A stretch of DNA of 49,899 nt from Chryseobacterium potabilaquae. GTDB taxonomy: Bacteria; Bacteroidota; Bacteroidia; Flavobacteriales; Weeksellaceae. The notes below the pieces were generated by a model. The model worked only from the letters and a program-made list of their open reading frames with translations, ran no database searches and had not been told where the DNA came from. Location: assembly GCF_902728265.1 (NCBI RefSeq), contig NZ_CACVBR010000026.1, positions 1 to 49,899 of the forward strand, read 5' to 3'. Shown here piece after piece: positions 16,514-26,185 of the stretch. How positions within the stretch are numbered: position 1 is the stretch's first letter; the number at the start of each line of letters is the position of its first letter. Both the position numbers and the translations under genes were made by a program.

Positions 16514-17986
16514 TTAATAATTCGGGTTTTGAACTATATTTGGATTCAAATTAATAGCATCTTGAGGAATAGGTAGAACAAATCTAAAGTTATTAGCAGG
16601 AAGTGTTTTCAAAGCACCTTCAGGTTGGTCTCCACCAGTTCCATCTACGGCTGATCCAAAATTAGATCTTACAACTGCCTGTCCTAATCTTTTGATTGTC
16701 CAGAATCTGTCATTTTCAAATGCTAATTCTAATCTTCTTTCCTCATAGATAGCATTCAATAATGCTGCTCCCGTTTCTGTTCCAGGAGTAGGATACGAAA
16801 TATATCTTTGAGACCTCAATGCATTTAGTAACTCAAGTGCTCTTGTTGGGTTAGTTCCTGATTTCATATAAGCTTCTGCAACATTTAAATACACTTCTGA
16901 ACCTCTCAAAAATTTAACATCAACCACTTGACGCACATTCGTACCTAGCCTAGATCTGTATTTTATCACATGATTATAAGGTATATCACCTGTATTAGCA
17001 GTTAATACATAAGCTTCCTTTCTTACATCATTACCTGTATATTTGGTAAATAAATCAAAATTAACACTATACTCTGAACGGATTCCCCTAACATCTTGAT
17101 TATATGCAACCCCTACTGTTACATTATCACTAGCTAAATTTGAATTAAGAATTGTAAATAATTCCCCATCATCAGATCCATCTCTCCATACATTTACAAA
17201 ATTTTCTTTGCCTCCTACCATTGAAGAACTACTAGATGATATACATTGCTCGCCATATTCTACTGCTTTTGTATAATCTCCTTTATATAAATATACTCTA
17301 GATAAGAAACCCAAAACGGAAGTTTTATTTAATCTTCCAACAGTTCCATTCGTTGTATTGATATTCACTAATGCATCTTCAAGATCCTTAATTATTTTAT
17401 TGTATGTTTCTGTTACCGTAGCATCTCTTGACGGTTTAGCCTCTGGATCAAAGTGAGTAACATAAGCAATACCTAATGATGTTGGAGCATCACCACTCTG
17501 TGTTGGTATTTTTGCATAAGCCCTTGCAATATCAAAATGAGCAATAGCCCTAACTGCTTTTGCCTCAGCTTCAATATTTTTCATCACATCTGTATATGGA
17601 ACTCTAGAAATATTATCTAAGATACTATTAGCTCTAGAAATAACCGTATATGCACCTCCATACAATGCGGTTACATCGGAACTTTGGGGGCTATATGACC
17701 ATTGATAAGCAACCGTATTGGTTTGTCTTCCTTTTGGATTCAAAATAAGATTATCCGCCAAGACGTCACCTAATATAATTGAACTTCCTGTATCTCCACT
17801 GTAATACCCAGAACCTTTAAAAGCATCGTAAGCTCCATCCATCATTACTCTGAAGTTCGCTTCCGAGGAATAAATATTTTCTGGAGAATCTTGATCATTA
17901 GGAAGAATATCAAATCTTTCATCACTACAATGTATAGAACTAAAAGCTATAAATGATAGTACGGCAATATTAAATATTTTTTTCAT
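16514..17986 (-). CDS. RagB/SusD family nutrient-binding lipoprotein
   Basis: 490 aa. The lipobox SIHC places the lipid on Cys20. SusD family features follow: an N-terminal TPR-like part (YSSEANFRVMMDGAYDAFKG, VISRANSILDNIS, AIAHFDIARAYAK, GFLSRVYLYKGDYTKAVEYG) and a C-terminal block FLRGSEVYLNVAEAYMKSG, LLNALRSQRY, IYEERRLELAFENDRFWTIKR and FVLPIPQDAINLNPNIVQNPNY. It forms the lid over the SusC barrel at the cell surface. It begins 12 bp after the SusC stop, so they are one operon. No glycosidase, peptidase or sulfatase is adjacent, so the ligand cannot be inferred. Confidence 0.93.
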   Translation of the reverse strand: MKKIFNIAVLSFIAFSSIHCSDERFDILPNDQDSPENIYSSEANFRVMMDGAYDAFKGSGYYSGDTGSSIILGDVLADNLILNPKGRQTNTVAYQWSYSPQSSDVTALYGGAYTVISRANSILDNISRVPYTDVMKNIEAEAKAVRAIAHFDIARAYAKIPTQSGDAPTSLGIAYVTHFDPEAKPSRDATVTETYNKIIKDLEDALVNINTTNGTVGRLNKTSVLGFLSRVYLYKGDYTKAVEYGEQCISSSSSSMVGGKENFVNVWRDGSDDGELFTILNSNLASDNVTVGVAYNQDVRGIRSEYSVNFDLFTKYTGNDVRKEAYVLTANTGDIPYNHVIKYRSRLGTNVRQVVDVKFLRGSEVYLNVAEAYMKSGTNPTRALELLNALRSQRYISYPTPGTETGAALLNAIYEERRLELAFENDRFWTIKRLGQAVVRSNFGSAVDGTGGDQPEGALKTLPANNFRFVLPIPQDAINLNPNIVQNPNY

Positions 17987-17998
17987 AATTAATTTTTC

Positions 17999-20830
17999 TT
18001 AAAATTCTACTTCAATTCCGAATAAATATGTTTTAACAGCAGGATAGCTATATTGAGTATACGCTCCATTAATGAAAGTTTGTCCTTCTCCAGTTTGGCT
18101 TTCACCAGACCCAATAGAAACTTCCGGATCTCCTTGGAACTTCGTCCATGTTGCTAAATTCTGTCCAGATAGAGAAACTCTAATTTTGTTAACTGGGAAT
18201 GATTCTCCAAAAACTCTTTTATCAAAAGTATACCCTATGCTTACATTCCTTAGCCTAATATAAGACGCATCTTGTAAAAATCGATCCGTAATTTGTGGCC
18301 CCACAATACCTCCAGGTGCATTGGTAGTGTTATTAGGTCTTGGTAAAACACCAGTTTGTCCAGGTGCAGTCCAATAATTGAATGCATCGGCTCTCATATT
18401 ACTTATATTATCAGTATAATTCAACATATCATAAGCCATATAATTATAAGTATAATTACCAGATTTATAGGTGAAATCTGCCTGCAAATCAAGTCCTTTA
18501 TAGGAAAAACTTGTACCGAATCCTCCAAAGTGTTTAGGCAATGGGGATTTCCCGTCTAGCAGTACGGCATCATTAGAATTGTAAACATCTGTTACACCTC
18601 CATTTTTGGTATAGTACATCTCATTTCCAGTGTCTGGATTAACACCAGCACTTTTAACTAGATAGAACGAAAAGGGCTCATATCCTTCTCTAAGAATATT
18701 TATACCATAAATTCTTTCACTCTCTCCATTTCTTAATTTATTAAGTTTATAGCTCATGAGACTGGTATTTGCTCTAATTGACCAATTAAAATCACGAGAC
18801 TTAATAATATCCGCAGAAATACTTAACTCAAGGCCTTTATTTTTTAAATCTCCAGCATTGATGTATTTTGTATATCCACCTGCTTCAGTACTAAGATTAG
18901 GGATAGCTAAAATGAAATCTTTCTTCTGATCAATAAAATAATCAACAGTTCCTTTTATTCTGTTTTTTAATAACCCGTATTCTACGCCATAATTCTGAGA
19001 TTTGGTTATCTCCCATTTAAGGTCTGGATTTCCATACACAGTATTTAATGATCCTGAAGGAAAGTTTCCATATCCTCCTCCACTTACAAGCACATTATTT
19101 AAATTAAGATCGATATTATTATATCCTCTCGTACCCACTGACGCTCTAAGCTTTAATAATGAAACAATATTATTATTTGCCAAGAACTCTTCATTGGTAA
19201 GGTTCCACGCTCCACTTAGAGACCAAAAAGGCTCAGAAGTCACATTATTTTTACCAAATCTTGAGTCTTTATCTTGTCTTACAGAAGCCGTTAAAATATA
19301 TTTTTTTGCAAAATCATACGTTAAAAATGCTCCATAAGAGAAAGTTATATATCTTTGATTATATCCCGTAATAGAAAAAGGAGTTGACGTATTACTAGGT
19401 GCACTCACTGTTGGAAGAGCAAAACTCCTTCCCTCTCCTCCAATAAAATCATTTCTAAATTCAGTATATTCTACTAACCCTAATAAATCAAGATTATGAT
19501 TTCCGAATTTCTTTACATAATTAAGAGTATTAGAGTTGGTATATCTAAAACGGTTCTCATTTCGTTCATTAACCCTTCCTCCAATACCTAATATACGATC
19601 CAAAAATGAGCCTCTCAGTGTTTTAGAAGTTCTCCTCATATTACTAAAATATCCTCCAAGTTGAGACTTAAAGTTTAATCCCTCAGTAATTTTATATTGA
19701 GCGAAAATATTACCATCAAATATCAAAGTATTAATGTTTTCAGGATTATTTTTCAACGCTTCTAAGATAGGAAATCCCTGCTGTGTAGGATTATAACTCC
19801 CGTCCGCATCATATACTGGCTCATAAGGATTATAAGCATACATAGCCTTGAATGGATTTTGACTATTATTCCTATCCCTAACTTCCTGTGATCTACTATA
19901 ATTTACTCCCATTGATGCGCCTAAGCTAAGTCGATCCGTAGGAGTTGCCTCATACTTCATTCTTCCTGTGTACCTCCTATATGCATGGATATTTTGTACA
20001 ATACCATTATCAGAGTCATATCCTAATGAAAAGGTATATTTTGATTTTTCATTACCTCCTCTCACTCCAATTTGATATGATTCAATTGCAGAAGTTCTTA
20101 ATATATCTTTTTGCCAGTTATGATCTTGGGCAAGAGCAGCAGCTCTTTCCTGATCTGTCCATTTCGTATATCCTGTTACTCCTAATTCTGCCATTTGATT
20201 TTCAAAATCAATTTTTTCAGCAGAATTCATCATTCTGAAATTAATATCTTTAATTTTCTCAGAAAATCCTACTCTTGAACTAAAAGTAATCACTGGTTTA
20301 CCTGATTTACCACTTTTTGTAGTTAAAACAATCACCCCGTTTGCTCCTTGAGAACCATAGATAGCCGCTGCCGCTGCATCTTTTAGCACAGAAATATTTT
20401 CGTAATCGTTAGGATTAATTGAGTTGAATACATCTTGGGCTCTTTGATCATTTCCTACAATAAATCCATCAATTACAAATAATGGATTCGAAGCTCCTAC
20501 TGAAGCCGTTATATTTCCGAGTCCTCTAATATTAATGGCAGAACCAGATCCTGGTTTTCCATTTAATGATGAAATATTTACACCCGCAGCTTTTCCTTGA
20601 AGAGCATTAGTTCCTAAAGTTGAAGATGAAAAATTGGATAAAGATTTTCCTGAAACTACTGTAATAGCAGAAGTAACCTCATCTTTACTTTTTTTCTGAT
20701 AACCTGTAACTACAACTTCCTCAATTTTCTTCTCTTTCGTAATGGTATCTTTTGTACTTGTTTGCGCAATAGCATACTGCCCAGTAAAAAACAAAACACC
20801 AGTTGTTATAATGCGTAACTTTATATTCAT
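17999..20830 (-). CDS. SusC/RagA-type TonB-linked outer-membrane transporter
   Basis: 943 aa. A signal peptide (IITTGVLFFTGQYAIAQ) is followed at once by a TonB-box-like EEVVVTGYQKK and the plug domain (about 50-165: TLGTNALQGKAAGV, GSAINIRGLGN, PLFVIDGF, VLKDAAAAAIYGSQGANGVI). The beta barrel then extends to the C-terminal YLFGIEVEF. The usual SusC carboxypeptidase-like N-terminal extension (about 80 residues) is missing, which is a minor variant. It imports a ligand captured by the SusD protein using proton motive force through TonB-ExbBD. A well-formed TTTG/-7 promoter lies upstream. Confidence 0.94.
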   Translation of the reverse strand: MNIKLRIITTGVLFFTGQYAIAQTSTKDTITKEKKIEEVVVTGYQKKSKDEVTSAITVVSGKSLSNFSSSTLGTNALQGKAAGVNISSLNGKPGSGSAINIRGLGNITASVGASNPLFVIDGFIVGNDQRAQDVFNSINPNDYENISVLKDAAAAAIYGSQGANGVIVLTTKSGKSGKPVITFSSRVGFSEKIKDINFRMMNSAEKIDFENQMAELGVTGYTKWTDQERAAALAQDHNWQKDILRTSAIESYQIGVRGGNEKSKYTFSLGYDSDNGIVQNIHAYRRYTGRMKYEATPTDRLSLGASMGVNYSRSQEVRDRNNSQNPFKAMYAYNPYEPVYDADGSYNPTQQGFPILEALKNNPENINTLIFDGNIFAQYKITEGLNFKSQLGGYFSNMRRTSKTLRGSFLDRILGIGGRVNERNENRFRYTNSNTLNYVKKFGNHNLDLLGLVEYTEFRNDFIGGEGRSFALPTVSAPSNTSTPFSITGYNQRYITFSYGAFLTYDFAKKYILTASVRQDKDSRFGKNNVTSEPFWSLSGAWNLTNEEFLANNNIVSLLKLRASVGTRGYNNIDLNLNNVLVSGGGYGNFPSGSLNTVYGNPDLKWEITKSQNYGVEYGLLKNRIKGTVDYFIDQKKDFILAIPNLSTEAGGYTKYINAGDLKNKGLELSISADIIKSRDFNWSIRANTSLMSYKLNKLRNGESERIYGINILREGYEPFSFYLVKSAGVNPDTGNEMYYTKNGGVTDVYNSNDAVLLDGKSPLPKHFGGFGTSFSYKGLDLQADFTYKSGNYTYNYMAYDMLNYTDNISNMRADAFNYWTAPGQTGVLPRPNNTTNAPGGIVGPQITDRFLQDASYIRLRNVSIGYTFDKRVFGESFPVNKIRVSLSGQNLATWTKFQGDPEVSIGSGESQTGEGQTFINGAYTQYSYPAVKTYLFGIEVEF

Positions 20831-20852
20831 AAACGTTAGTATTTCTAGAACG

Positions 20853-20884
20853 CAAATATGTTAATAAGTATTAACATTAACAAA
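20853..20884 (-). promoter_or_regulatory. Bacteroidota-type promoter of the susCD operon
   Basis: On the minus strand TTTG (20884-20881), a 20-nt spacer, and CATATTTG (20860-20853; one mismatch to TAnnTTTG) form a full -33/-7 pair. The box ends 22 bp upstream of the susC ATG. Confidence 0.6.
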
Positions 20885-21220
20885 ACATAAATACCTGATA
20901 AACAACAAATTAAACTGCAATAATTTCGCTATTTTAAAGAATAACTCAAAAATAACATTGATATTTTAGCCTAAATATTAATTTTTTTTATCAATCATCA
21001 CGTTTAGAATAATTTTTTTAACAAAATAAAAAAAAGCAAGTATTTTGTTTTTTTTTAACAACATTAAATAAAATACGTTAAAAAACTATTTAATAAGAAT
21101 TTTTTAAACAATCGTAATTGTAATTTATTAATATATCCTTACTAAATGAGAAATAACATCCACCTTTTCTAAATAATTTATATATTAATTTTACAGCCTT
21201 TCTCTTTTTGAAAACAATGA
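20885..21220. other. AT-rich intergenic region between SusC and HMG-CoA synthase genes
   Basis: 336 bp, almost entirely A/T with long A and T runs. No ORF or repeat was found. Any transcription-factor site for the susCD promoter would have to lie here, but nothing stands out by eye. Confidence 0.5.
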
Positions 21221-21244
21221 AAATAGGCCCTTTAAGGCCCATTT
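21221..21244 (-). terminator. Terminator of the HMG-CoA synthase gene
   Basis: On the minus strand AAATGGGCC-TTAAAG-GGCCTATTT forms a 9-bp stem with one G.U pair, 28 nt after the stop codon and followed by a short T-rich stretch. Confidence 0.55.
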
Positions 21245-21271
21245 CTATAATTTATTATTGATTATATTGCA

Positions 21272-22600
21272 TTATTTTTGATAATTGTAATATCTAGCTC
21301 CAATTAGTAATGGATTTTCAAATTCTACAGAACTTAAACCAAATCCTTTATAATTTACATTAACAGATTGGTCCAATTGTTTTCTATGAAGTTTTTCATA
21401 GGTTTCAAAATTAATAGGCTTTCGCTTTTTTAAATTTTCAAACACATTCCATTTTGCCACCACATTCTTCCAATCTTTAGATACTTTCCCTGTAAAGACT
21501 TTTGATTTAGAACCACTTCCATAACCTAGAAAGCCTATTTCCTGTCCATTTAATTCGTCATTTTCATCAAATGAAGTTTGTAAAGCAGAAAGGAAAGCCA
21601 TAAAAATAGAAGCTGTATACATATTTCCAATTTCTGAGGATGCTCGCTGAGATTTTTCAATCTTATCATTAATGAATTGAAGATATTCTTCGGACTTAGC
21701 CACTGCTTTTTGCTCTTCAAGAGTTTCATATGAAAGACCGTTTTCCATACTATAAATTTCTGTAAAAACCCTTTTGCCATGGAAAGCATAGGGAAGATGA
21801 AAGATTAAATATTTCCAATTTTCATAAGGCTTCATCTTTCCCGTAATAATTTTGTAATGTTCATATGCTTCTCTTATTCTATCCTGATAGCACTGATTCG
21901 AATATTGACCATCAAAAACAGGTTCGTCCGTAAAAACTTCAATTGTATCTGGAAAAGATTCGGGTGCTTTGTTTAAATCTGATTTTTTATAGTGGCGCCT
22001 TGGCTTAAAAAAATCAAAAACACTTTCCGTAGCTATTCCCCATTCATTCTTAATTTCCAAAAGATCAGGTTTCGATGAAATGAGTAAAGCAACCGCTCCT
22101 CCACCTTGTGTATATTCTCCAGAAGACTCTAATTCATATTTTGCATAATCACTTGCAATCACAATAGCCTTTTTATCAGGATTTGCCCTCACAAAATCAA
22201 GAGAGTTATGAAGGGCATCAACCGCTCCAATACACGCAAATGTCATATCCACTACATCACAATTTTTAAAACATCGCATTCCAAATTCCTCTTCTATATG
22301 CTTTTCTACCATTTGCATTGCATAAGAAATAGTAGGCTTAGCTGCATCCAAAGCACTTTCTGTCCCTAAATAAATCCTTGCAATATCTTTAGGATGGATT
22401 GAATAATCTTTAATTAATTTTAATAATGCTTCTGCTGCATATGTAGCTGCGTCTTCATGCACATCCGGAAACCCCATTTTATGTAACCCCAATCCTTTTT
22501 CCAACTTTGCCGGCTCTATACCTCTTTTCTCTGCTAAATCTTTGATTTCTAAATATAAAGAGGGCACATAATAACTTGCTGCTTCTATTCCAAAACTCAT
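21272..22600 (-). CDS. Hydroxymethylglutaryl-CoA synthase family protein
   Basis: 442 aa. Catalytic residues line up with bacterial HMG-CoA synthase: Glu81 in YLGTESALDAAKP, the nucleophile Cys123 in DVVDMTFACIGAVDALHN, and His268 in FHLPYAFHGK. It condenses acetyl-CoA with acetoacetyl-CoA, the committed step to mevalonate, which Flavobacteriia use for isoprenoid synthesis. No other mevalonate gene is adjacent. The length fits the longer Bacteroidota subgroup (the S. aureus enzyme is about 390 aa). A polyketide-type beta-branching HMGS is an alternative, but there are no ACP or PKS neighbours. Confidence 0.88.
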   Translation of the reverse strand: MSFGIEAASYYVPSLYLEIKDLAEKRGIEPAKLEKGLGLHKMGFPDVHEDAATYAAEALLKLIKDYSIHPKDIARIYLGTESALDAAKPTISYAMQMVEKHIEEEFGMRCFKNCDVVDMTFACIGAVDALHNSLDFVRANPDKKAIVIASDYAKYELESSGEYTQGGGAVALLISSKPDLLEIKNEWGIATESVFDFFKPRRHYKKSDLNKAPESFPDTIEVFTDEPVFDGQYSNQCYQDRIREAYEHYKIITGKMKPYENWKYLIFHLPYAFHGKRVFTEIYSMENGLSYETLEEQKAVAKSEEYLQFINDKIEKSQRASSEIGNMYTASIFMAFLSALQTSFDENDELNGQEIGFLGYGSGSKSKVFTGKVSKDWKNVVAKWNVFENLKKRKPINFETYEKLHRKQLDQSVNVNYKGFGLSSVEFENPLLIGARYYNYQK

Positions 22601-22645
22601 ATTCTAAAAAATTAAATTACGAATTTAAAAATTATTAATCACAAC

Positions 22646-22660
22646 AACGAATATTTCGTT
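22646..22660. promoter_or_regulatory. Operator-like palindrome in a divergent promoter region
   Basis: AACGAA-TAT-TTCGTT is a perfect 15-bp dyad in the 84-bp gap between the divergent HMG-CoA synthase and methyltransferase genes. It could be a repressor site; no regulator gene is nearby. Confidence 0.35.
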
Positions 22661-22684
22661 TACTATTGTTAAATTGCAATACTC

Positions 22685-23425
22685 ATGTATTCTATTGCCA
22701 AAAACATTATTAGAAAAATTCTTCCTCAAAAGTTTCTTTTTGAAAATGAAATGCTTTTCAGAAAATTGCTTTATCCTCTTTATAAAGGAAGTCATTACGA
22801 ATGTAATATTTGCCATTCAAAGCTTAAGAGTTTTATTATATTAAAAAATGGAAATCTTCTTTGTCCTATCTGTGGAAGTTTACCTAGATCTCGGAGATTA
22901 TATAAAATTTTACATGATGAGTATCTAAAAGATAATGTAAAATTTCTAGACTTTTCTCCATCAAGATCAATCTTTCGAAAGCTTAAAAAAAGAAAAAACA
23001 TCCAATATTTTTCTACCGATTATGAAGATGAATTTTTAGCTGATTATCATTTTGATATCACTCAAATAGATACCGAGTCTGAAACTTTTGATTTAATTGT
23101 ATGTTATCATATTTTGGAACATATAGAAGAGGATCATCGTGCCATGAGTGAACTATACCGTGTTTTGAAGGTCGATGGTTCTTTATTGATTCAAACTCCT
23201 TTTAAAGATGGACATACATACGAAGATTCGACGATAAGAACACCTGAAGAACGTCTTAAACATTTTGGTCAAGAAGATCATGTAAGAGTTTATTCAGTCG
23301 AAAACTTAGTTGAAAGGCTAGAAAAAACAGGCTTTGTAACTCAGGTTAAAACTTTCACAAAAGATTCCTATCATGGATTTGCTGAAAATGAAAGAGTAAT
23401 TATATGCAAAAAAGAGGCTTTTTAA
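22685..23425 (+). CDS. Zinc-ribbon class I SAM-dependent methyltransferase
   Basis: 246 aa. The N-terminal part holds two cysteine pairs (C40-x2-C43 and C60-PI-C63) with the motif LCPICGSLPRSRRLYKIL, a small zinc ribbon. The Rossmann methyltransferase core then covers about 80-200: motif I is degenerate (VKFLDFSPSRSIFRKL), the acidic motif II is YFSTDYEDEF, and the post-motif is LIVCYHILEHIEEDHRAMSELYRVLKVDGSLLIQTP. Glycan and lipid methyltransferases of surface-polysaccharide loci often have this arrangement, but the substrate is unknown. Its stop codon lies inside the shared terminator hairpin. Confidence 0.82.
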   Translation: MYSIAKNIIRKILPQKFLFENEMLFRKLLYPLYKGSHYECNICHSKLKSFIILKNGNLLCPICGSLPRSRRLYKILHDEYLKDNVKFLDFSPSRSIFRKLKKRKNIQYFSTDYEDEFLADYHFDITQIDTESETFDLIVCYHILEHIEEDHRAMSELYRVLKVDGSLLIQTPFKDGHTYEDSTIRTPEERLKHFGQEDHVRVYSVENLVERLEKTGFVTQVKTFTKDSYHGFAENERVIICKKEAF

Positions 23426-23437
23426 AAAAGCCTCTTT
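23409..23437. terminator. Bidirectional terminator overlapping a stop codon
   Basis: AAAAGAGGCTTT and AAAGCCTCTTTT form a perfect stem flanked by A- and T-tracts. It contains the last codons of the methyltransferase and ends 5 bp from the stop of the convergent peptidase. Confidence 0.88.
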
Positions 23438-23441
23438 TCAT

Positions 23442-25952
23442 TTATTTAAAATTTTCAATTGATTTATTCAACGCATCAATTTGTCTATTAATACTTTCTG
23501 CATTTTGTGGGTTTTGCTTAAGAAGTCCCATTTTTTTATTCAGTCCATCTTTCAACATTTGAGAAATCATCATATTAACTTGTGGATTATTTCCCATTTG
23601 ACCTTTTGCTTGACTTAACACTTTGGTTATATTTTCTGTAGCGTTCAGATTGTCTGAAGTCATAATCAAGTTATATCCCTCTTCAGCAGCTTTTCCTAAT
23701 TCAGGATTCTGAAACTTTAGAAATGGATAAAAAGCAACAAGCTTAGCAATATTTGCCATTTGTGAATTCACTTTATTTCGAACTACAATAGGTAGCATTT
23801 TTTCGATTATACTGTCAGACGCTCCATCAAGGTCTATTTTATCGCTTAGCATTTTTTCTTTGGAAGGATCCATATCTATGATTGCCGCTATGGAATTTAT
23901 CTTTACTGCATTCGAAATAGAGCCCATACCTTTTTCAAAAATTGAACTATATTTTTTATCTTTTGTTTTTGCCAAAGCCGAAATTGCCGCTGCCTGGACA
24001 AGTGTTTTAGGATCATTTCCAGCTAGTTTTTCAACCTCAGCACCTAACATTTTCATTTGATCAGGGTTGGAAAGATCCATCAATTGTAACGCTTCTATCC
24101 TTAGTCTAAAAAATGGATCTTTTAAAGCTACAGCCAGTAGTTTGATAGCCGTCGGATTTTTCCCCAATTGATCTTTCACATCAGATAAAGCATTATATCT
24201 GCTTTTAAATTCTTTGGATCCTATATATTGCATCAAATTCTGCTCAGGAGTCTTCGATCCAGTAATATCTGCTAACAAAACACCATCTGCATTAATATTA
24301 ATGAGATCAGGATTTTTAGATGTCTCAAAATTAAATGTATTTTTTGACTCAGCATTCACCCAAACCGTATATCGTTTCGGCTTTCCATTGTCGTAAACAT
24401 CAATAGCCAAAGGAAATTCGAATGGAAGTTCTTGTGTTTGATTAATCGTAACCATCACTTGCTTTTTAACAGGTTCAAAAGTGTAAGAGTAATCAATTTT
24501 TGGATTTCCACTTCCAAAATACCATTGATTAAAAAACCAATTCAAATCTTTACCTGAAACCTTTTCAAATGATAATCTCAATTGATGAGCTTCTGCATTT
24601 TGATATTCATTCGTTTTTAAATAATCTGTCATTCCTGCAAAAAATGCTTCGTCTCCTAAGTAGTTTCTTAACATATGAAGAATTCCTCCACCTTTCTGAT
24701 AAGTAACAAGATCAAAAACATCTTCCCGAGAGTCATAAGTGAACCTTACAAGGTTCTTCTTGAAATCATTAGGGTCGTGAATATACATATCAACATCAGT
24801 CATCTGATGATAATCTGCTTGATCTTTTCCATATTTATATTCATTCCAAAGATATTCAGAATAATTGGCAAAAGATTCGTTTACCGTCAAATTACTCCAA
24901 CTCTCTGCTGTTACCAAATCACCAAACCAATGATGGAATAATTCATGAGCGATCGTATCTTCCCATTTATTTTCATCGACTAACTGTCCTGGTTTTTGCA
25001 AGATATCACTTCCATGAAGAGTTGCTGTCGTATTTTCCATGGCACCACTTACATAATCTCTTCCCGAAATTTGTGCATATTTTGCCCAAGGAAAATCATA
25101 GTTCAACTTCTTAGAAAAAAAGTCAATCATTTCAGGAGTATTCCCATAGATTTGTTTAACATAGGGCTCATACTCTTTTTCAATGTAATATTCTACAGGA
25201 ACATTTTTCCATTTATCTTTAACAATAGCATATTCTCCTACTCCCATAAAGAAAAGATAAGGAGAATGTCTTTTATCCATTACCCAATGATCAGTTCTTA
25301 AACCATCCGTTTCCTTACTAGAATCTTTCAACACACCATTAGAAAGGGTTACATATTTATCAGGAACTGTCATATAAATTTCCTGAGTAGTTTTTTGGTT
25401 GGGTTTATCAATGGTAGGGAACCATGCAGAAGAAGATTCTGTCTCCCCTTGTGTCCATATTTGAGTAGGAATATCAGGTAATTTCCCTTGTGCATTGATA
25501 AAATACAATCCTTTAGCATCATTAATCGCTTCGCTTCCTTTTTGCTTTACTTCGTTGGGACGAGCAGTATATTTGATATATACAGTAAAATCTTGATTTT
25601 TTTGATATACTTTATCTAAAGTAATTTTTAAAACATCATCCTTATAATCATATTTTAAAGGACTCTTTTTTCCATTGTTATCTAATGCTACTTCATGAAT
25701 CAGCATCGCTTTGGCGTCAAGAGTTAGCTCATTTGAGGGATAAAAGTAAGAAGAAGCTGTTAACCACTCTTCTCCATTCATCTGTTCCTTCTGATAATCA
25801 AAATTAACTTTTAGTTTTGTATGCTTTAATTCAGTTATTTTGGTATGAGTAGCCCTATATACTTTTTCTCTTCCGGAAGTTTCGGTTTGTGCTGATATAG
25901 GAGTAGAAAATAAAATTCCTAGTATAGCAATTGATAAAATAGCCTTTTTCAT
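23442..25952 (-). CDS. M1 family zinc aminopeptidase, secreted
   Basis: 836 aa with a signal peptide (AILSIAILGILFSTPISAQ). The N-terminal beta domain leads to the exopeptidase motif GAMEN (303-307). The zinc site HELFH (His336, Glu337, His340) is followed by Glu359 in NESFANY, all as in thermolysin-like M1 enzymes. The C-terminal third is helical and HEAT-like (LRIEALQLMDLSNPDQ, VQAAAISALAKTKDKK). It removes N-terminal residues from peptides, probably in the periplasm or at the surface to feed amino-acid uptake. There is no T9SS C-terminal domain. Confidence 0.93.
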   Translation of the reverse strand: MKKAILSIAILGILFSTPISAQTETSGREKVYRATHTKITELKHTKLKVNFDYQKEQMNGEEWLTASSYFYPSNELTLDAKAMLIHEVALDNNGKKSPLKYDYKDDVLKITLDKVYQKNQDFTVYIKYTARPNEVKQKGSEAINDAKGLYFINAQGKLPDIPTQIWTQGETESSSAWFPTIDKPNQKTTQEIYMTVPDKYVTLSNGVLKDSSKETDGLRTDHWVMDKRHSPYLFFMGVGEYAIVKDKWKNVPVEYYIEKEYEPYVKQIYGNTPEMIDFFSKKLNYDFPWAKYAQISGRDYVSGAMENTTATLHGSDILQKPGQLVDENKWEDTIAHELFHHWFGDLVTAESWSNLTVNESFANYSEYLWNEYKYGKDQADYHQMTDVDMYIHDPNDFKKNLVRFTYDSREDVFDLVTYQKGGGILHMLRNYLGDEAFFAGMTDYLKTNEYQNAEAHQLRLSFEKVSGKDLNWFFNQWYFGSGNPKIDYSYTFEPVKKQVMVTINQTQELPFEFPLAIDVYDNGKPKRYTVWVNAESKNTFNFETSKNPDLININADGVLLADITGSKTPEQNLMQYIGSKEFKSRYNALSDVKDQLGKNPTAIKLLAVALKDPFFRLRIEALQLMDLSNPDQMKMLGAEVEKLAGNDPKTLVQAAAISALAKTKDKKYSSIFEKGMGSISNAVKINSIAAIIDMDPSKEKMLSDKIDLDGASDSIIEKMLPIVVRNKVNSQMANIAKLVAFYPFLKFQNPELGKAAEEGYNLIMTSDNLNATENITKVLSQAKGQMGNNPQVNMMISQMLKDGLNKKMGLLKQNPQNAESINRQIDALNKSIENFK

Positions 25953-26185
25953 TAATCTCTAATTATTTTAAATTTTAAAGCAGAATAACAATCAATGGAT
26001 TTATATGAAATATCCTTGACTTTCCATTATTTTTAGAATTATTTTTATTAATATTTCAATATCATGTGATTTAAATTAGCATGTCTATTTTCCTCCCTTA
26101 TAAATCACCCTAAGTAAGTCGTAAGATTAGAAAAATCGTTACAAAATAATTTATCTGAACAACTATTAGATAAAAAAATATGTTA

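Noticed and set aside
16514..20830. Complete polysaccharide utilisation locus
   Set aside because: Only SusC and SusD are present. The GH13 gene is about 8.4 kb away in its own unit with unrelated genes between.
20885..21220. Possible tRNA, small RNA or CRISPR in the larger AT-rich gaps
   Set aside because: No cloverleaf pieces, conserved T-loop, regularly spaced repeats or GC-rich structured stretch were seen here or in 43194-43713.
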